From the NCBI RefSeq assembly GCF_000374065.1, contig NZ_KB893252.1, forward strand, positions 86,008 to 150,007: a stretch of 64,000 bases of DNA, given 5' to 3'. Positions 36,116-44,897 of the stretch are shown here, piece by piece. This DNA is from Spirosoma luteum DSM 19990. GTDB taxonomy: Bacteria > Bacteroidota > Bacteroidia > Cytophagales > Spirosomataceae. The notes beneath the pieces are model-generated. The model was not told the DNA's origin. It made no database searches and saw nothing but the letters and a program-made list of their open reading frames with translations. Made by a program: the position numbers and the translations under genes. Each line of letters starts with the position of its first letter. Within the stretch, counting starts at the first letter, position 1.

Positions 36116-37720
36116 ATGACTCATCAACTTTCACTTACCCTCCCGCCCGAACTGGCTTTTGACGAATGTGCTTTTCGGGAACAGGCACTTAAGCACCTTT
36201 CGTTACCCGATACCACCGATGTAGTGGTGCGCAAGCGCCGTCAGTCCATCGACGCCCGAAACCGGCAGGTACGGGTAAAAGTCGATGCGGACGTGTACGC
36301 CGGGAATACCCCTCCCCCGCTCATCAACTACCGGAAACCGCAAACCGGCGTGGGCAGCCAAACACCACAGGCTATTGTGGTGGGGGCGGGACCGGCGGGT
36401 CTGTTTGCTGCTCTTCGGCTCATTGAACTGGGCATTAAACCCATTGTGCTGGAACGCGGCAGCGATGTACGCGCCCGCCGACGCGATTTGGCGGCCATCA
36501 ACAAAGACCATATCGTTAACCCGGAATCCAACTACTGCTTTGGCGAAGGCGGAGCCGGTACCTATTCGGATGGGAAACTATACACCCGCTCCACCAAGCG
36601 GGGGGATGTCCGGCGAATACTGGAGATGTTCGTGGCCCACGGTGCCACCGAGCAGATTCTGGTCGATGCTCATCCGCACATTGGCACCAACAAACTCCCG
36701 AATGTGGTGACCGAACTGCGCGAAACTATCCTGAACGCCGGGGGCGACGTTCGATTCGATACCAAAGTAACCGACCTTATTCTAACCGGCTCTCCCACCA
36801 GTCCGAACGAACTGAAAGGCGTAGTGCTGGCTAACGGCGAAGAGCTTACGGGCATCGGCGTTATTCTGGCAACGGGCCATTCAGCCCGCGATATTTTCCA
36901 GTTGCTGCACAAGCGCAGCGTCCGTGTTGAGGCCAAACCCTTTGCGATGGGCGTTCGTATCGAGCACCAGCAATCGCTGATTGACCAGTTTCAGTACCAC
37001 CGCCCCAACCGGGGCGACTATTTGCCCGCTGCTTCGTATAGTTTGGTGGCACAAACCCGTTTTAAAGGTGTTGACCGGGGCGTATTCTCGTTCTGCATGT
37101 GTCCCGGAGGATTCATCGTACCAGCGGCAACGGCACCGGGGGAACTGGTTGTAAATGGCATGTCGCCTTCAAGACGGGATTCGCCTTTTGCCAATTCAGG
37201 CCTAGTAGTAGCCATTGCGGACGATGACCTGCGGCCGTACGCCGACGAGGGACCACTGGCCGGACTGGCGCTGCAACAGGACCTGGAGCGGTGGGCGTGC
37301 CGAATGGGAAACATCCACGGGAGTGCCGCTTCACAAACGGCACCCGCCCAGTGCGTAGCCGATTTTGTGGACGGGCATGTATCAACGGGGTTACTGCCCA
37401 CGTCCTATCAGCCGGGGCTGGCCTCGGTCGATATGGCCGATGTACTGCCCGACCATATTACCCAGCCGCTGAAACAGGGTCTGCGCGATTTTGGCCGGAA
37501 GATGCGTGGCTACCTTAGCAATGAGGGGCAGATTATTGGGGTTGAAAGCCGCACCTCCTCGCCCGTCCGAATTCCGCGTGACCGCGAAACCTGCGAGCAC
37601 GTACTGGTTCGGCGGCTTTTCCCCTGTGGCGAAGGGGCCGGTTATGCAGGCGGTATCGTATCGGCAGCCATGGACGGTGAACGATGTGCCGAGCAATTAG
37701 TTACGTTGTATAAACGCTAG
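36116..37720 (+). CDS. NAD(P)/FAD-dependent oxidoreductase (COG2509 type)
   Basis: The 534-residue flavoprotein has an N-terminal domain of about 85 residues, a dinucleotide-binding motif VVGAGPAGLFAALRL near 90, then ERGSDVRARR, a GEGGAGTYSDGKLYTR block and LATGHSARDIF. These match uncharacterised COG2509 FAD-dependent dehydrogenases. The C-terminus carries GEGAGYAGGIVSAAMDGERCAE. The substrate is unknown. An inverted repeat separates it from the next gene on the same strand. Confidence 0.9.
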   Translation: MTHQLSLTLPPELAFDECAFREQALKHLSLPDTTDVVVRKRRQSIDARNRQVRVKVDADVYAGNTPPPLINYRKPQTGVGSQTPQAIVVGAGPAGLFAALRLIELGIKPIVLERGSDVRARRRDLAAINKDHIVNPESNYCFGEGGAGTYSDGKLYTRSTKRGDVRRILEMFVAHGATEQILVDAHPHIGTNKLPNVVTELRETILNAGGDVRFDTKVTDLILTGSPTSPNELKGVVLANGEELTGIGVILATGHSARDIFQLLHKRSVRVEAKPFAMGVRIEHQQSLIDQFQYHRPNRGDYLPAASYSLVAQTRFKGVDRGVFSFCMCPGGFIVPAATAPGELVVNGMSPSRRDSPFANSGLVVAIADDDLRPYADEGPLAGLALQQDLERWACRMGNIHGSAASQTAPAQCVADFVDGHVSTGLLPTSYQPGLASVDMADVLPDHITQPLKQGLRDFGRKMRGYLSNEGQIIGVESRTSSPVRIPRDRETCEHVLVRRLFPCGEGAGYAGGIVSAAMDGERCAEQLVTLYKR

Positions 37721-37726
37721 GGTTAC

Positions 37727-37816
37727 AGTTTACGGTTTATGGTATTCAGTTAAGGTGGTTCACGCAACACAGGAACGCGTCATACACCGTAAACCGAATA
37801 CCATAAACCGTAAACT
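37727..37816. repeat. Long inverted repeat between co-directional genes
   Basis: Arms 37727-37747 and 37796-37816 are a perfect 21-bp match. The 48-nt interior holds a second imperfect palindrome, GGTGGTTCACGC (37754-37765) and GCGTCATACACC (37777-37788). Its outline GGTG-n4-ACGC/GCGT-n4-CACC resembles the apex of the repeats at 6532 and 63193. Both flanking genes run in the plus direction. Confidence 0.75.
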
Positions 37817-37835
37817 ACAAACCACAAACTGAATA

Positions 37836-38465
37836 ATGATCGACACCACCTTTCAAACCTTTACCGAAGACCTTCGCCAGCGGTTGCAACGGCCGTTGCC
37901 GGGCGAAGCCGCTCATCAGAAAATGGCATCGTCTAACCGGTACCGGTTCGGTATAAAACCGAACGAGCGCACACGCCGGTCGGCGGTGTTGATTTGTTTT
38001 TATCCCTACCGCAACACGATATACGTGCCCCTTATCCTGCGCCCGCAGTACGACGGCGTTCATGCGGGGCAAATGGCGTTTCCGGGCGGGCGTATGGAGC
38101 GTGTCGACGAAAACCTGACCCGCACGGCCCTGCGCGAGGCTCAGGAAGAAGTAGGTATCCGGGTATCGGATGTAACGGTTTTGGGACTTCTGACGGAGTT
38201 GTATATCCCCCCCAGCAATTTTTACGTACAACCGGTAGTGGGTTTTTTGCCCTACCGACCGGATTTTTACCCCGACCCGCATGAAGTAGAAGCGGTGGTA
38301 GAAGTAAGCCTTGATTCGCTACTGGATGAAACTACCGTTGGCAGCAGTCAGATTGAGATCCGGGGTGTACAGATTGACGCCCCTTTTTACCAGATTGAAG
38401 GCCAACGGGTTTGGGGAGCCACGGCTATGATGATCAGCGAGTTACTGATGGTCCTGAATGGCTGA
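37836..38465 (+). CDS. Nudix hydrolase, coenzyme A pyrophosphatase-like
   Basis: The Nudix box lies at about 84-108 (GGRMERVDENL... REAQEEVGI). Upstream, the block LRPQYDGVHAGQMAFPGG is typical of the NudL/CoA pyrophosphatase subgroup, which splits CoA into 4'-phosphopantetheine and 3',5'-ADP. The protein is cytoplasmic, and 209 residues fits. It is 19 bp downstream of the inverted repeat and may be read from the same transcript as the FAD oxidoreductase. Confidence 0.9.
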   Translation: MIDTTFQTFTEDLRQRLQRPLPGEAAHQKMASSNRYRFGIKPNERTRRSAVLICFYPYRNTIYVPLILRPQYDGVHAGQMAFPGGRMERVDENLTRTALREAQEEVGIRVSDVTVLGLLTELYIPPSNFYVQPVVGFLPYRPDFYPDPHEVEAVVEVSLDSLLDETTVGSSQIEIRGVQIDAPFYQIEGQRVWGATAMMISELLMVLNG

Positions 38466-38493
38466 CTGACTGGCCCATGTACCGGCATAGAGT

Positions 38494-38710
38494 ATTGTCA
38501 GGTTGATGCATGAACCAGAAATTCTGAACAATGTCAACCGGGCGACTGTGCAGTCCATTTGATCCTATTACTTCTCCCGGCTCTTCGTTTTCGTTTAACA
38601 CTTCTCTGTAACCCGCGTGGTAGACGGGCTTTTCGCCCTCTATTTCATAGATTATAGATGAACTGACCTGGCAACGACTGCCGCTGTTTTTTTTCGGTTA
38701 CCGGTATCAT
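38494..38710 (-). pseudogene. Frameshifted remnant of a Uma2-family (DUF820) nuclease-like gene
   Basis: On the minus strand an ATG at 38710 begins MIPVTEKK. After a frame change the text continues as IIYEIEGEKPVYHAGYREVL, then EVIGSNGLHSRPVDIVQNF, ending near 38494. This follows the N-terminal pattern of Cytophagales Uma2-family proteins (xYE...G.P.YY.GYxdVL... EEIMGSSxLQ). The rest of the domain, including the catalytic acid residues, is missing. It occupies most of the 286-bp space between the Nudix gene and the TolC-like gene. Confidence 0.5.
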
Positions 38711-38751
38711 AGTGTTATTGTTTTGATACACTATACGGATACCCTAACGGG

Positions 38752-40221
38752 CTACAACGACGTACCAGCGGCAAAGTACAGCTCTGCCAGGGCTTTCTGG
38801 TACTTAGTTTTCAGTTCTTCGCCCTTCAGTCGCAGGTCGATAAGTTTGGTTTCACGGGAATTGACCAGAAACAGCGAACTTTCTCCCAGGTCAAATTTCT
38901 GTTGCTCAGCCATCAGCAGTTTTTGCTGATTCTGAATTGTCTGTTGCTGAACATTGATCTGGTCGGCCAACACCCGTAACTGATTGTAGGCGGCCTGCAA
39001 CGTATTATTAATCAGGCGACCCGTTTGTTGCTGTTCCAGCACAACCTGTTCATTTTTCACCTGAACTTCGCGAAGCTTGCCCCGCTCTTTCCGCAGAAAA
39101 AGCGGAAAAACGAAGTCCATCCCTATCTTGTAGTTCTGGGGGCGAAACGAATAATAGCTACCCCACTGGTAGCCAGCATCTACGGTGGGCGTCTCGCTCA
39201 GCAGGCTGGCATTGAGCAGGACCTGGGGCTGGATCATAGCGCGCCGAAAGCGTTCTTCCAGTACCAGTTGCTGATTTTTCACGGACAATTTCAACAGGTC
39301 GGGATGCTGACGATTTGCCTGGTCAAGCAGTAGCTGGAGCGTACCTTCATCGGGAAGTATGAGCAGGGCTTCCTGCGGCCTCGCTTCGTCAGGCAGCTCG
39401 ACTGGTTGCCCGTTGGCATTCCATAAAAAGGTGCTGACGCGCAAACGGGCATTTTGCTCGTCTACAATGGCCTGCTGTTGTTGCACCAGCCGGTCCTGCA
39501 CCGTAATGAGTGCTTCGGTGGTATCGATAATGGCGGCATCGCCCAGTAATGCCCGCTCACGCAGGGCCTGGAACCGGCGATTGGCCAGTTCATATCCATC
39601 TGTCAACAATACCCGCTGACGGTGGGCCAGGAACCACTCCCAGTACGTTTTAGCCGCATCGAACAGAATTTTGTTTACCTGCTTTACCCGATCCGCTTCG
39701 GCCAGATTCTGCATCAATCCGGCCTGCCGAACAGCATTTCGACGGGCGTCGATCAGCAGCCCCTGCCCAACGGGAACCGCCAGGCCAACGCCACTCAGGC
39801 CCGACGAAGGCGTTCGTTCTTCGGGATTTATATACCGGCCATTGTTGCGGTTGTAGGACACGGTAAGGTCAATACCGGCCAGCCAGAGCGGAACCGCTAA
39901 TTTATTTTGCCAATGGTCATAGTACAAATCGTTACCAAACTCTTTACGGTCGTAGGCCGATGTTAGTTTAGGATCGAAGGCGCCCCGTGCCTGGCGCAGG
40001 AGCTGCCGGGCTTCTTCGCCAAACAGATTGGCCTGTTTCACCAGTGGGTGATTTTGCCGAATCAGTTCATAAAATAGGGATGCCGTAAAAACGGAGGTGT
40101 CAGGCGGCAAAACCCCACCCCTCGTGTCAGGGGCGGTAATGGGTTGCTGGGCGGTAGAGGTAGTGCCATTCATCACACACAGACCGATAACCCAAAAACT
40201 ATAAACGATAAACCATTTCAT
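38752..40221 (-). CDS. TolC-family outer membrane efflux protein
   Basis: The 489-residue protein has a signal peptide, two repeated long coiled-coil/beta regions and the typical YNQLRVLADQINVQQQTIQNQ helix near the C-terminus. It forms the trimeric outer membrane channel for a tripartite exporter. Its start codon overlaps the stop of the HlyD-type gene by 4 bp (ATGA), so the two are translationally coupled, and the ABC membrane subunit lies further upstream on the same strand. Confidence 0.92.
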   Translation of the reverse strand: MKWFIVYSFWVIGLCVMNGTTSTAQQPITAPDTRGGVLPPDTSVFTASLFYELIRQNHPLVKQANLFGEEARQLLRQARGAFDPKLTSAYDRKEFGNDLYYDHWQNKLAVPLWLAGIDLTVSYNRNNGRYINPEERTPSSGLSGVGLAVPVGQGLLIDARRNAVRQAGLMQNLAEADRVKQVNKILFDAAKTYWEWFLAHRQRVLLTDGYELANRRFQALRERALLGDAAIIDTTEALITVQDRLVQQQQAIVDEQNARLRVSTFLWNANGQPVELPDEARPQEALLILPDEGTLQLLLDQANRQHPDLLKLSVKNQQLVLEERFRRAMIQPQVLLNASLLSETPTVDAGYQWGSYYSFRPQNYKIGMDFVFPLFLRKERGKLREVQVKNEQVVLEQQQTGRLINNTLQAAYNQLRVLADQINVQQQTIQNQQKLLMAEQQKFDLGESSLFLVNSRETKLIDLRLKGEELKTKYQKALAELYFAAGTSL

Positions 40222-41576
40222 TTTTTGGCTCCTTTTTCTTCTTTGGGTTCCTGTTGCAGACTGGGCGGGAAGCCATTAAGCTGCCGCCAGAGTTCATACC
40301 ATACCGGCACATCGTCCAGCATAACCCATCCGTACACGCCCGACCCGACCCGCAGCTGAGGGGGCCAGGGTTGATCGCCTTCCTGCACCAGTGGCCGTAC
40401 CAGGAGCCGGTAAGTACCGCCCGTGGTGCTCATGGCGTCGATAACCGCAACCTGTCCGCCAAAGGTACCAACGGATACCGTTGGCCAGCCCGAAAACTGG
40501 ATAGCTGGCCAGCCATCGAACTGGAGCCTGACCGTTCGGCCCGTTTGGATAAGCGGCACATCCATAGCCTGAACGTATAATTCAACAGCCAGCTGCGGGT
40601 TGGCAGGCTGGAGCGTAGCAATGGGCTCGCCTTCTTTAATGGTTTCGCCGATACCCGCTTTAATCGGTTGCACAACGTAGCCGTCCTGTGGGGCACGCAC
40701 CACATACAGCCCACGCCGGATATCTACACTACTGATTTTATTACGCAATTTTGAGATCTCCCCGTCGGCTTCGGCCCGGTACGACACCGCCGAACTCCGG
40801 TCGGACTGGGCTTTGGCCAGTTTTTCCTGAAATTCGGCCTCAATAGTACCCAGCTCCAGTTGAGCGTTCAGCAACTCCTGCCGTGACACGTTCAGTTTGT
40901 TCTCCTGAGAGGTTAACTTAGCCCTGTCCTCCTGAACTTTCAGCCGTCGGGATTCCAAATCGGTGAGGGAGAACAGACCGTTCTGGTACCCTTTCTCAAA
41001 CCGGTCGAGCCGGTCGAGTGCAATCTGATAATTTTTGCGGACGGCTTCAAGGTCGGCTTCATCGGCCATCACTTTAAACTCACTCTGCTTCACCTTATTC
41101 CGGGCCGCATTAAGTTTAATGGACACCCCCGTTTTGAGCGCACTTATTTGCCCATCCAACGCCTGAATTTTGGCTACGGTGGCTTGCTGGCTCCCCCTTT
41201 TGGCGTCTACCTGCTCGTCCAGTCGCTGGGGCAGATTCGGGTCGAAATACTCATCTTTTATTTCAGAAATAATGAGCAGCGTATCGCCTTTCTTCACGAA
41301 ATCACCATCCCGCACCACCCAGCGTTCAATACGACCGGCAATGACGTTCTGAATTGTTTGTGGACGGTCTTGGGGAGTGATAGCCGTTAAATTACCCTCA
41401 CCATGAATATTTTGCTGCCAGGGTAAAAACATGACTACCAGACCAACGAACAGAAAAAATAACATCCACCGCCCCAGCTTCCGACCGCTTTGCAGCGTTG
41501 GCATAGCCCGGAGTGTTTTAAGTGGGTAATTCTGAAATATCTCGTCGTTTACCCGGTGGTTCGATAGGTTAAGCAT
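40218..41576 (-). CDS. HlyD-type membrane fusion (adaptor) protein
   Basis: The 452-residue protein has an N-terminal membrane helix (about 36-54, WMLFFLFVGLVVMFLPW), a lipoyl/biotinyl half-motif (GRIERWVVRDGDFVKKGDTLL), a long coiled-coil hairpin (about 125-270) and the second half-motif (VRAPQDGYVVQPIKAGIGETIKEGEPI). It bridges an inner membrane exporter with the TolC-type channel encoded next. It lies 50 bp downstream of the ATPase-less ABC gene, whose product is its likely partner. Confidence 0.93.
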   Translation of the reverse strand: MLNLSNHRVNDEIFQNYPLKTLRAMPTLQSGRKLGRWMLFFLFVGLVVMFLPWQQNIHGEGNLTAITPQDRPQTIQNVIAGRIERWVVRDGDFVKKGDTLLIISEIKDEYFDPNLPQRLDEQVDAKRGSQQATVAKIQALDGQISALKTGVSIKLNAARNKVKQSEFKVMADEADLEAVRKNYQIALDRLDRFEKGYQNGLFSLTDLESRRLKVQEDRAKLTSQENKLNVSRQELLNAQLELGTIEAEFQEKLAKAQSDRSSAVSYRAEADGEISKLRNKISSVDIRRGLYVVRAPQDGYVVQPIKAGIGETIKEGEPIATLQPANPQLAVELYVQAMDVPLIQTGRTVRLQFDGWPAIQFSGWPTVSVGTFGGQVAVIDAMSTTGGTYRLLVRPLVQEGDQPWPPQLRVGSGVYGWVMLDDVPVWYELWRQLNGFPPSLQQEPKEEKGAKK

Positions 41577-41626
41577 TTTTTAATGAAGCATGTGAATTGA
41601 GCAATAGCCGGGTTGTACCGGTCTCT

Positions 41627-42628
41627 TTACTTTATGGTATCCGTTTCTTCCAGCGGCAAATCGGTGACGTAACCGATTTTTTCAACAGCGGTGAGCATAT
41701 CAAACACGGTGTCGATACCCGACATCAGCTTATCGACGGAACTGGTAATGAGAACAATAATCAACTCAGCCGCTACAAATTGCCCGAGTGACATTTGCCG
41801 CCCAACTACCAGCACTGTACCCAGAATAAGCAATCCCCCGGTCGCCACTGTCTTGAAGGCTATGGCACTGTAAAAAAAGCGCTTCAATACATTAAAATGG
41901 CGATTTCGGTGAAGGATATAACCTGCTACCAGATCATCCATTTTATTGATCGTTTCCCCTTTGGTTCGCTGACTACGATACGTGGGCAGATTAGCGGCTA
42001 TTTCTTCGAGCCAGCCTACTACCTTGTATTTGTACTTCGACTCCTCCAGACTGGTACGAACGCCCCCCGGCCCATATAACCGGCTGATGAGCAGAATAAT
42101 CAGCACGATAAAGGCACCAAAGCCAACAAAGATGGGGTGGTAGGCTGAGAGGAGAATAAGACCAAAAACTATTTGTACTGCCGCACTAGTCAAATCAATC
42201 AGGAGCTTGGGCAACCCTTTCTGAATAGTCAGGACATCGAAGAAACGATTCATCAACTCAGGTGGATAATAACCGTCGAAGGCCTCGGGCTCAATACGGG
42301 GCAAGCGGTAGGTAAACTCAAAGGCCGCCTTCACGAAAATGCGCTGCTGCAATATCTCCACCAGCGTCATCTGGGCTACCAGCAGTAGCCCCGTTATCAG
42401 AACGCCTAAAATAACCACCCCAATCAACAAATACACCGAACTGAAGATTACCCCGCCAGATACCAGATTGAACACCGCCTGAATACCCAGTGGTAACGAC
42501 AGGCTGATTAGGCCCGTTACCAGTGCGTATAAATAAATATATCCGATATCTTTCTTCTCGTTAGTCAGCAACCGAATTAGCCGCTGAAGGGGCGAAGGAG
42601 GGAGAGAAAGAGTTTGGAGAGAAGCCAT
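41627..42628 (-). CDS. ABC exporter transmembrane subunit lacking an ATPase domain
   Basis: About 333 residues with five to six membrane helices (for example DIGYIYLYALVTGLISLSLPL, SVYLLIGVVILGVLITGLLLV, VQIVFGLILLSAYHPIFVGFG) form an ABC type-1 exporter membrane domain. The protein stops at DLPLEETDTIK, where the nucleotide-binding domain normally begins. The 50 bp to the next gene contain no Walker motif, and no ATPase gene is in the operon or the window. I use the ATG at 42628 rather than an in-frame TTG at 42634. It is the first gene of the operon with HlyD- and TolC-type partners. It may use an ATPase encoded elsewhere or act without one. Confidence 0.88.
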   Translation of the reverse strand: MASLQTLSLPPSPLQRLIRLLTNEKKDIGYIYLYALVTGLISLSLPLGIQAVFNLVSGGVIFSSVYLLIGVVILGVLITGLLLVAQMTLVEILQQRIFVKAAFEFTYRLPRIEPEAFDGYYPPELMNRFFDVLTIQKGLPKLLIDLTSAAVQIVFGLILLSAYHPIFVGFGAFIVLIILLISRLYGPGGVRTSLEESKYKYKVVGWLEEIAANLPTYRSQRTKGETINKMDDLVAGYILHRNRHFNVLKRFFYSAIAFKTVATGGLLILGTVLVVGRQMSLGQFVAAELIIVLITSSVDKLMSGIDTVFDMLTAVEKIGYVTDLPLEETDTIK

Positions 42629-42644
42629 AGTCAATTCATTTACT

Positions 42645-42661
42645 TGATAGCAATACTATCA
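42645..42661. promoter_or_regulatory. Palindrome in the ABC-tetR divergent region, candidate TetR operator
   Basis: TGATAGCAATACTATCA is a perfect dyad (6-bp arms, 5-bp centre), 16 bp upstream of the ABC gene ATG. The minus-strand -7-like TAGTATTG (42658-42651) lies inside it, so bound repressor would block the operon promoter. Its position in a divergent tetR spacer supports an operator role. Confidence 0.45.
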
Positions 42662-42744
42662 TTTACGCAAACATAACTATTATAGCCGAAAGTTTGTTTA
42701 CTTTGTCCTGGTACAATTTGTTGAACGGATCAGGCAGAATATAG

Positions 42745-43437
42745 ATGGAATATTCGGTACACATTCAGATGAACGAGCGGCTATTTCTGCGCGAGCCGGA
42801 GAGCTCTGATTTAGGCAGGCGTATTATTCGTCAGGGCATATTGTTATTCAATGACGTTGGTTTTGAGGAGGCTACTTTCCGCAAACTGGCCGAACGGATT
42901 AATACGAAGGAAGCCAGTATTTACCGGTACTTTGAGAACAAGCACCGGTTACTGGTCTATCTGGTGGCCTGGTACTGGCAATGGGTCGATTTTCAACTTA
43001 TTTTTCAGACTAATAATCTTACCAGCCCACGTGAAAAGCTGGAGAAGTTGTTACGTCTGTTGCTCCTGCTCGACCTCGACAATTCATTCTGTGATACTAT
43101 CAATATACGAGCTTTGCACAGTACCGTTATCCGCGAAGCCAGCAAAGCGTATCTAACCCACCACGTTACGGAAGATAACCGCCAGCACCTTTTCAAGCCC
43201 TACAAAGACCTCTGCCAACATATTGCCGACATCATTCTGGCTTACCGCCCTGATTATCCTTATGCGCACTCCAGAGCAAGTTCACTCATTGAAACAGCTC
43301 ATTACCAGTCCTTTTTTATGCAAAATCTTCCATCACTCACGGATTTTGAACAGGCTAATTCTAGTGAGCCCGAAGCCATGAATAAACTACTGAGTTTTAT
43401 GCATCACCTGCTTTTCTCGTCGCTGGATGCGGTGTAA
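42745..43437 (+). CDS. TetR/AcrR-family transcriptional regulator
   Basis: The HTH domain (about 25-70: RQGILLFNDVGFEEATFRKLAERINTKEASIYRYFENKHRLLVYLV) is a clear TetR match. The C-terminal about 150 residues are the variable ligand-binding part. It lies between the minus-strand ABC/HlyD/TolC operon, which it diverges from with a 116-bp spacer, and the plus-strand RND genes downstream. It therefore probably represses one or both exporters and responds to an exported compound (inference). Confidence 0.9.
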   Translation: MEYSVHIQMNERLFLREPESSDLGRRIIRQGILLFNDVGFEEATFRKLAERINTKEASIYRYFENKHRLLVYLVAWYWQWVDFQLIFQTNNLTSPREKLEKLLRLLLLLDLDNSFCDTINIRALHSTVIREASKAYLTHHVTEDNRQHLFKPYKDLCQHIADIILAYRPDYPYAHSRASSLIETAHYQSFFMQNLPSLTDFEQANSSEPEAMNKLLSFMHHLLFSSLDAV

Positions 43438-43693
43438 AAGCACAGCGTTTCATTAACCCCGTAAAACGTTACCGTTCAGGTTGATGATTCTTTATAAAAT
43501 CAAATCCCATTCAAGGTTGTTTTCAACAGAGAAAACTGGATTCAGAGCCGTTTTATAGGCATTCAGACCCGAAAACAGGCTGGTCGGAGACGACCGTAGT
43601 GAATTTGAACGCCAACAGTGATAAATTTGTGGAAGTAACAAAAAAAGCTACGCTGCTTTATTTGTCGGGCTCTTTCCTATAAAATACGTTTCC

Positions 43694-44815
43694 GTGAAAA
43701 GATGGATTGCTATCGTTCTCGTCGTCCTCGTGGTGGGCGGGATAATTGTATATAACAAAGTATTACACCCGGCACCCGGTGCCGAAGGTAAGCCACCAGG
43801 TGGAGGAGCGAAAGGAGGCCCAGGCGGTGCCAGAGGGGGCGGCATGACGTCCATTAATGGCTTTGTGGTCGTATCAAAACGCCTGCAGGAAGATATAGTG
43901 TCCAGCGGGTCCCTGCTGGCAGCCGAACAGGTCGATATTTACCCCGAAATTTCGGCCCGGATCACCCAGCTCAATATTCGGGAGGGGCAGCCAGTAGCTA
44001 AAGGGGCTTTGCTGGTAAAACTGTTCGATGCTGATTTACGGGCGCAGCTCCAGAAGCTTCAGGCGCAGGCCGATAACGCCCGGCGCACCGAGGAGCGGAA
44101 TAAACAATTGCTGGACCGGGGGGGTATTAGCCAGCAGGAATACGACATTGTGACCACTAATCTGCGGTCCTCACTGGCCGATATCGAATTGGTAAAAGCG
44201 AACCTGCAGCGAACCGAAATCCGGGCTCCGTTCTCGGGGGTTATTGGCTTGCGTAATGTAAGCTCAGGAGCCGTTGTATCGCCCAACACGCTGATTGCCC
44301 GCCTTCAACAGGTAACATCGCTTAAACTAGACTTTTCAATTCCCGAAAAATATGGTCCTTTCGTGCATAACGGGAGCAAGATCCTGTTTTTGGTAGACGG
44401 GGCCAACAACCCGAGTCAGGGCATTGTGTACGCCATTGAGCCGGGGGTAGAAGAGCAAACCCGTAACCTGCGCATCCGGGCGCGGGTCAGCAACACGTCC
44501 CTACAGTACCGGCCCGGTACGTTTGCCCGGGTTACCCTGACCGTCCAAAATGAACAGAGCCTGGTTGTACCCACGCAGGCAGTGATTCCGCAAACCCGCA
44601 GCAACCAGGTAGTTGTTATTAAAAATGGCAAAGCTAAATTTACTGACGTAAAAATCGGGCTTCGTACTGAGGGTACCGTTCAGGTGCTGGAGGGACTGAG
44701 CCGGGGCGATACCGTGGCTACAACAGGACTGCTCTTTCTAAAACCCGATTCACCCGTTAAAATTGGTGGTATGATAACCCTGCCGCAATCAGAAGCAAAA
44801 GTAGCAACAAACTAA
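43694..44815 (+). CDS. RND efflux periplasmic adaptor subunit
   Basis: The GTG at 43694 opens a membrane helix (WIAIVLVVLVVGGIIVYN) and a Gly/Pro-rich linker. The adaptor domains follow: lipoyl halves with YPEISARITQLNIREGQPVAKGALLVKL and RAPFSGVIGLRNVSSGAVVSP, a helical hairpin, and a beta-barrel domain (VPTQAVIPQTRSNQVVVIK). The 373-residue length fits AcrA/MexA-like adaptors. A -7-like TAAATTTG lies at 43622-43629 without a well-spaced -33. The RND pump gene follows 82 bp later. No TolC gene is in this operon; the one at 38752 could serve both systems. Confidence 0.93.
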   Translation: MKRWIAIVLVVLVVGGIIVYNKVLHPAPGAEGKPPGGGAKGGPGGARGGGMTSINGFVVVSKRLQEDIVSSGSLLAAEQVDIYPEISARITQLNIREGQPVAKGALLVKLFDADLRAQLQKLQAQADNARRTEERNKQLLDRGGISQQEYDIVTTNLRSSLADIELVKANLQRTEIRAPFSGVIGLRNVSSGAVVSPNTLIARLQQVTSLKLDFSIPEKYGPFVHNGSKILFLVDGANNPSQGIVYAIEPGVEEQTRNLRIRARVSNTSLQYRPGTFARVTLTVQNEQSLVVPTQAVIPQTRSNQVVVIKNGKAKFTDVKIGLRTEGTVQVLEGLSRGDTVATTGLLFLKPDSPVKIGGMITLPQSEAKVATN

Positions 44816-44820
44816 TTTTG

Positions 44821-44893
44821 GTGTTTGATGTTGGTTGTTTGTTGTTCCTCCGGCAGTAGCAGACATCAAACGTCAACCATCAACTAACAAACT
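44821..44893. repeat. Imperfect inverted repeat between the RND adaptor and pump genes
   Basis: GTTTGATGTTGGTTGTTTGTTG-like sequence at 44823-44844 pairs imperfectly with CATCAAACGTCAACCATCAAC at 44864-44884. Both halves use the same short words (GTTTG, GATG, GGTTG). It lies inside an operon and has no U-tract. Confidence 0.5.
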
Positions 44894-44897
44894 TACC

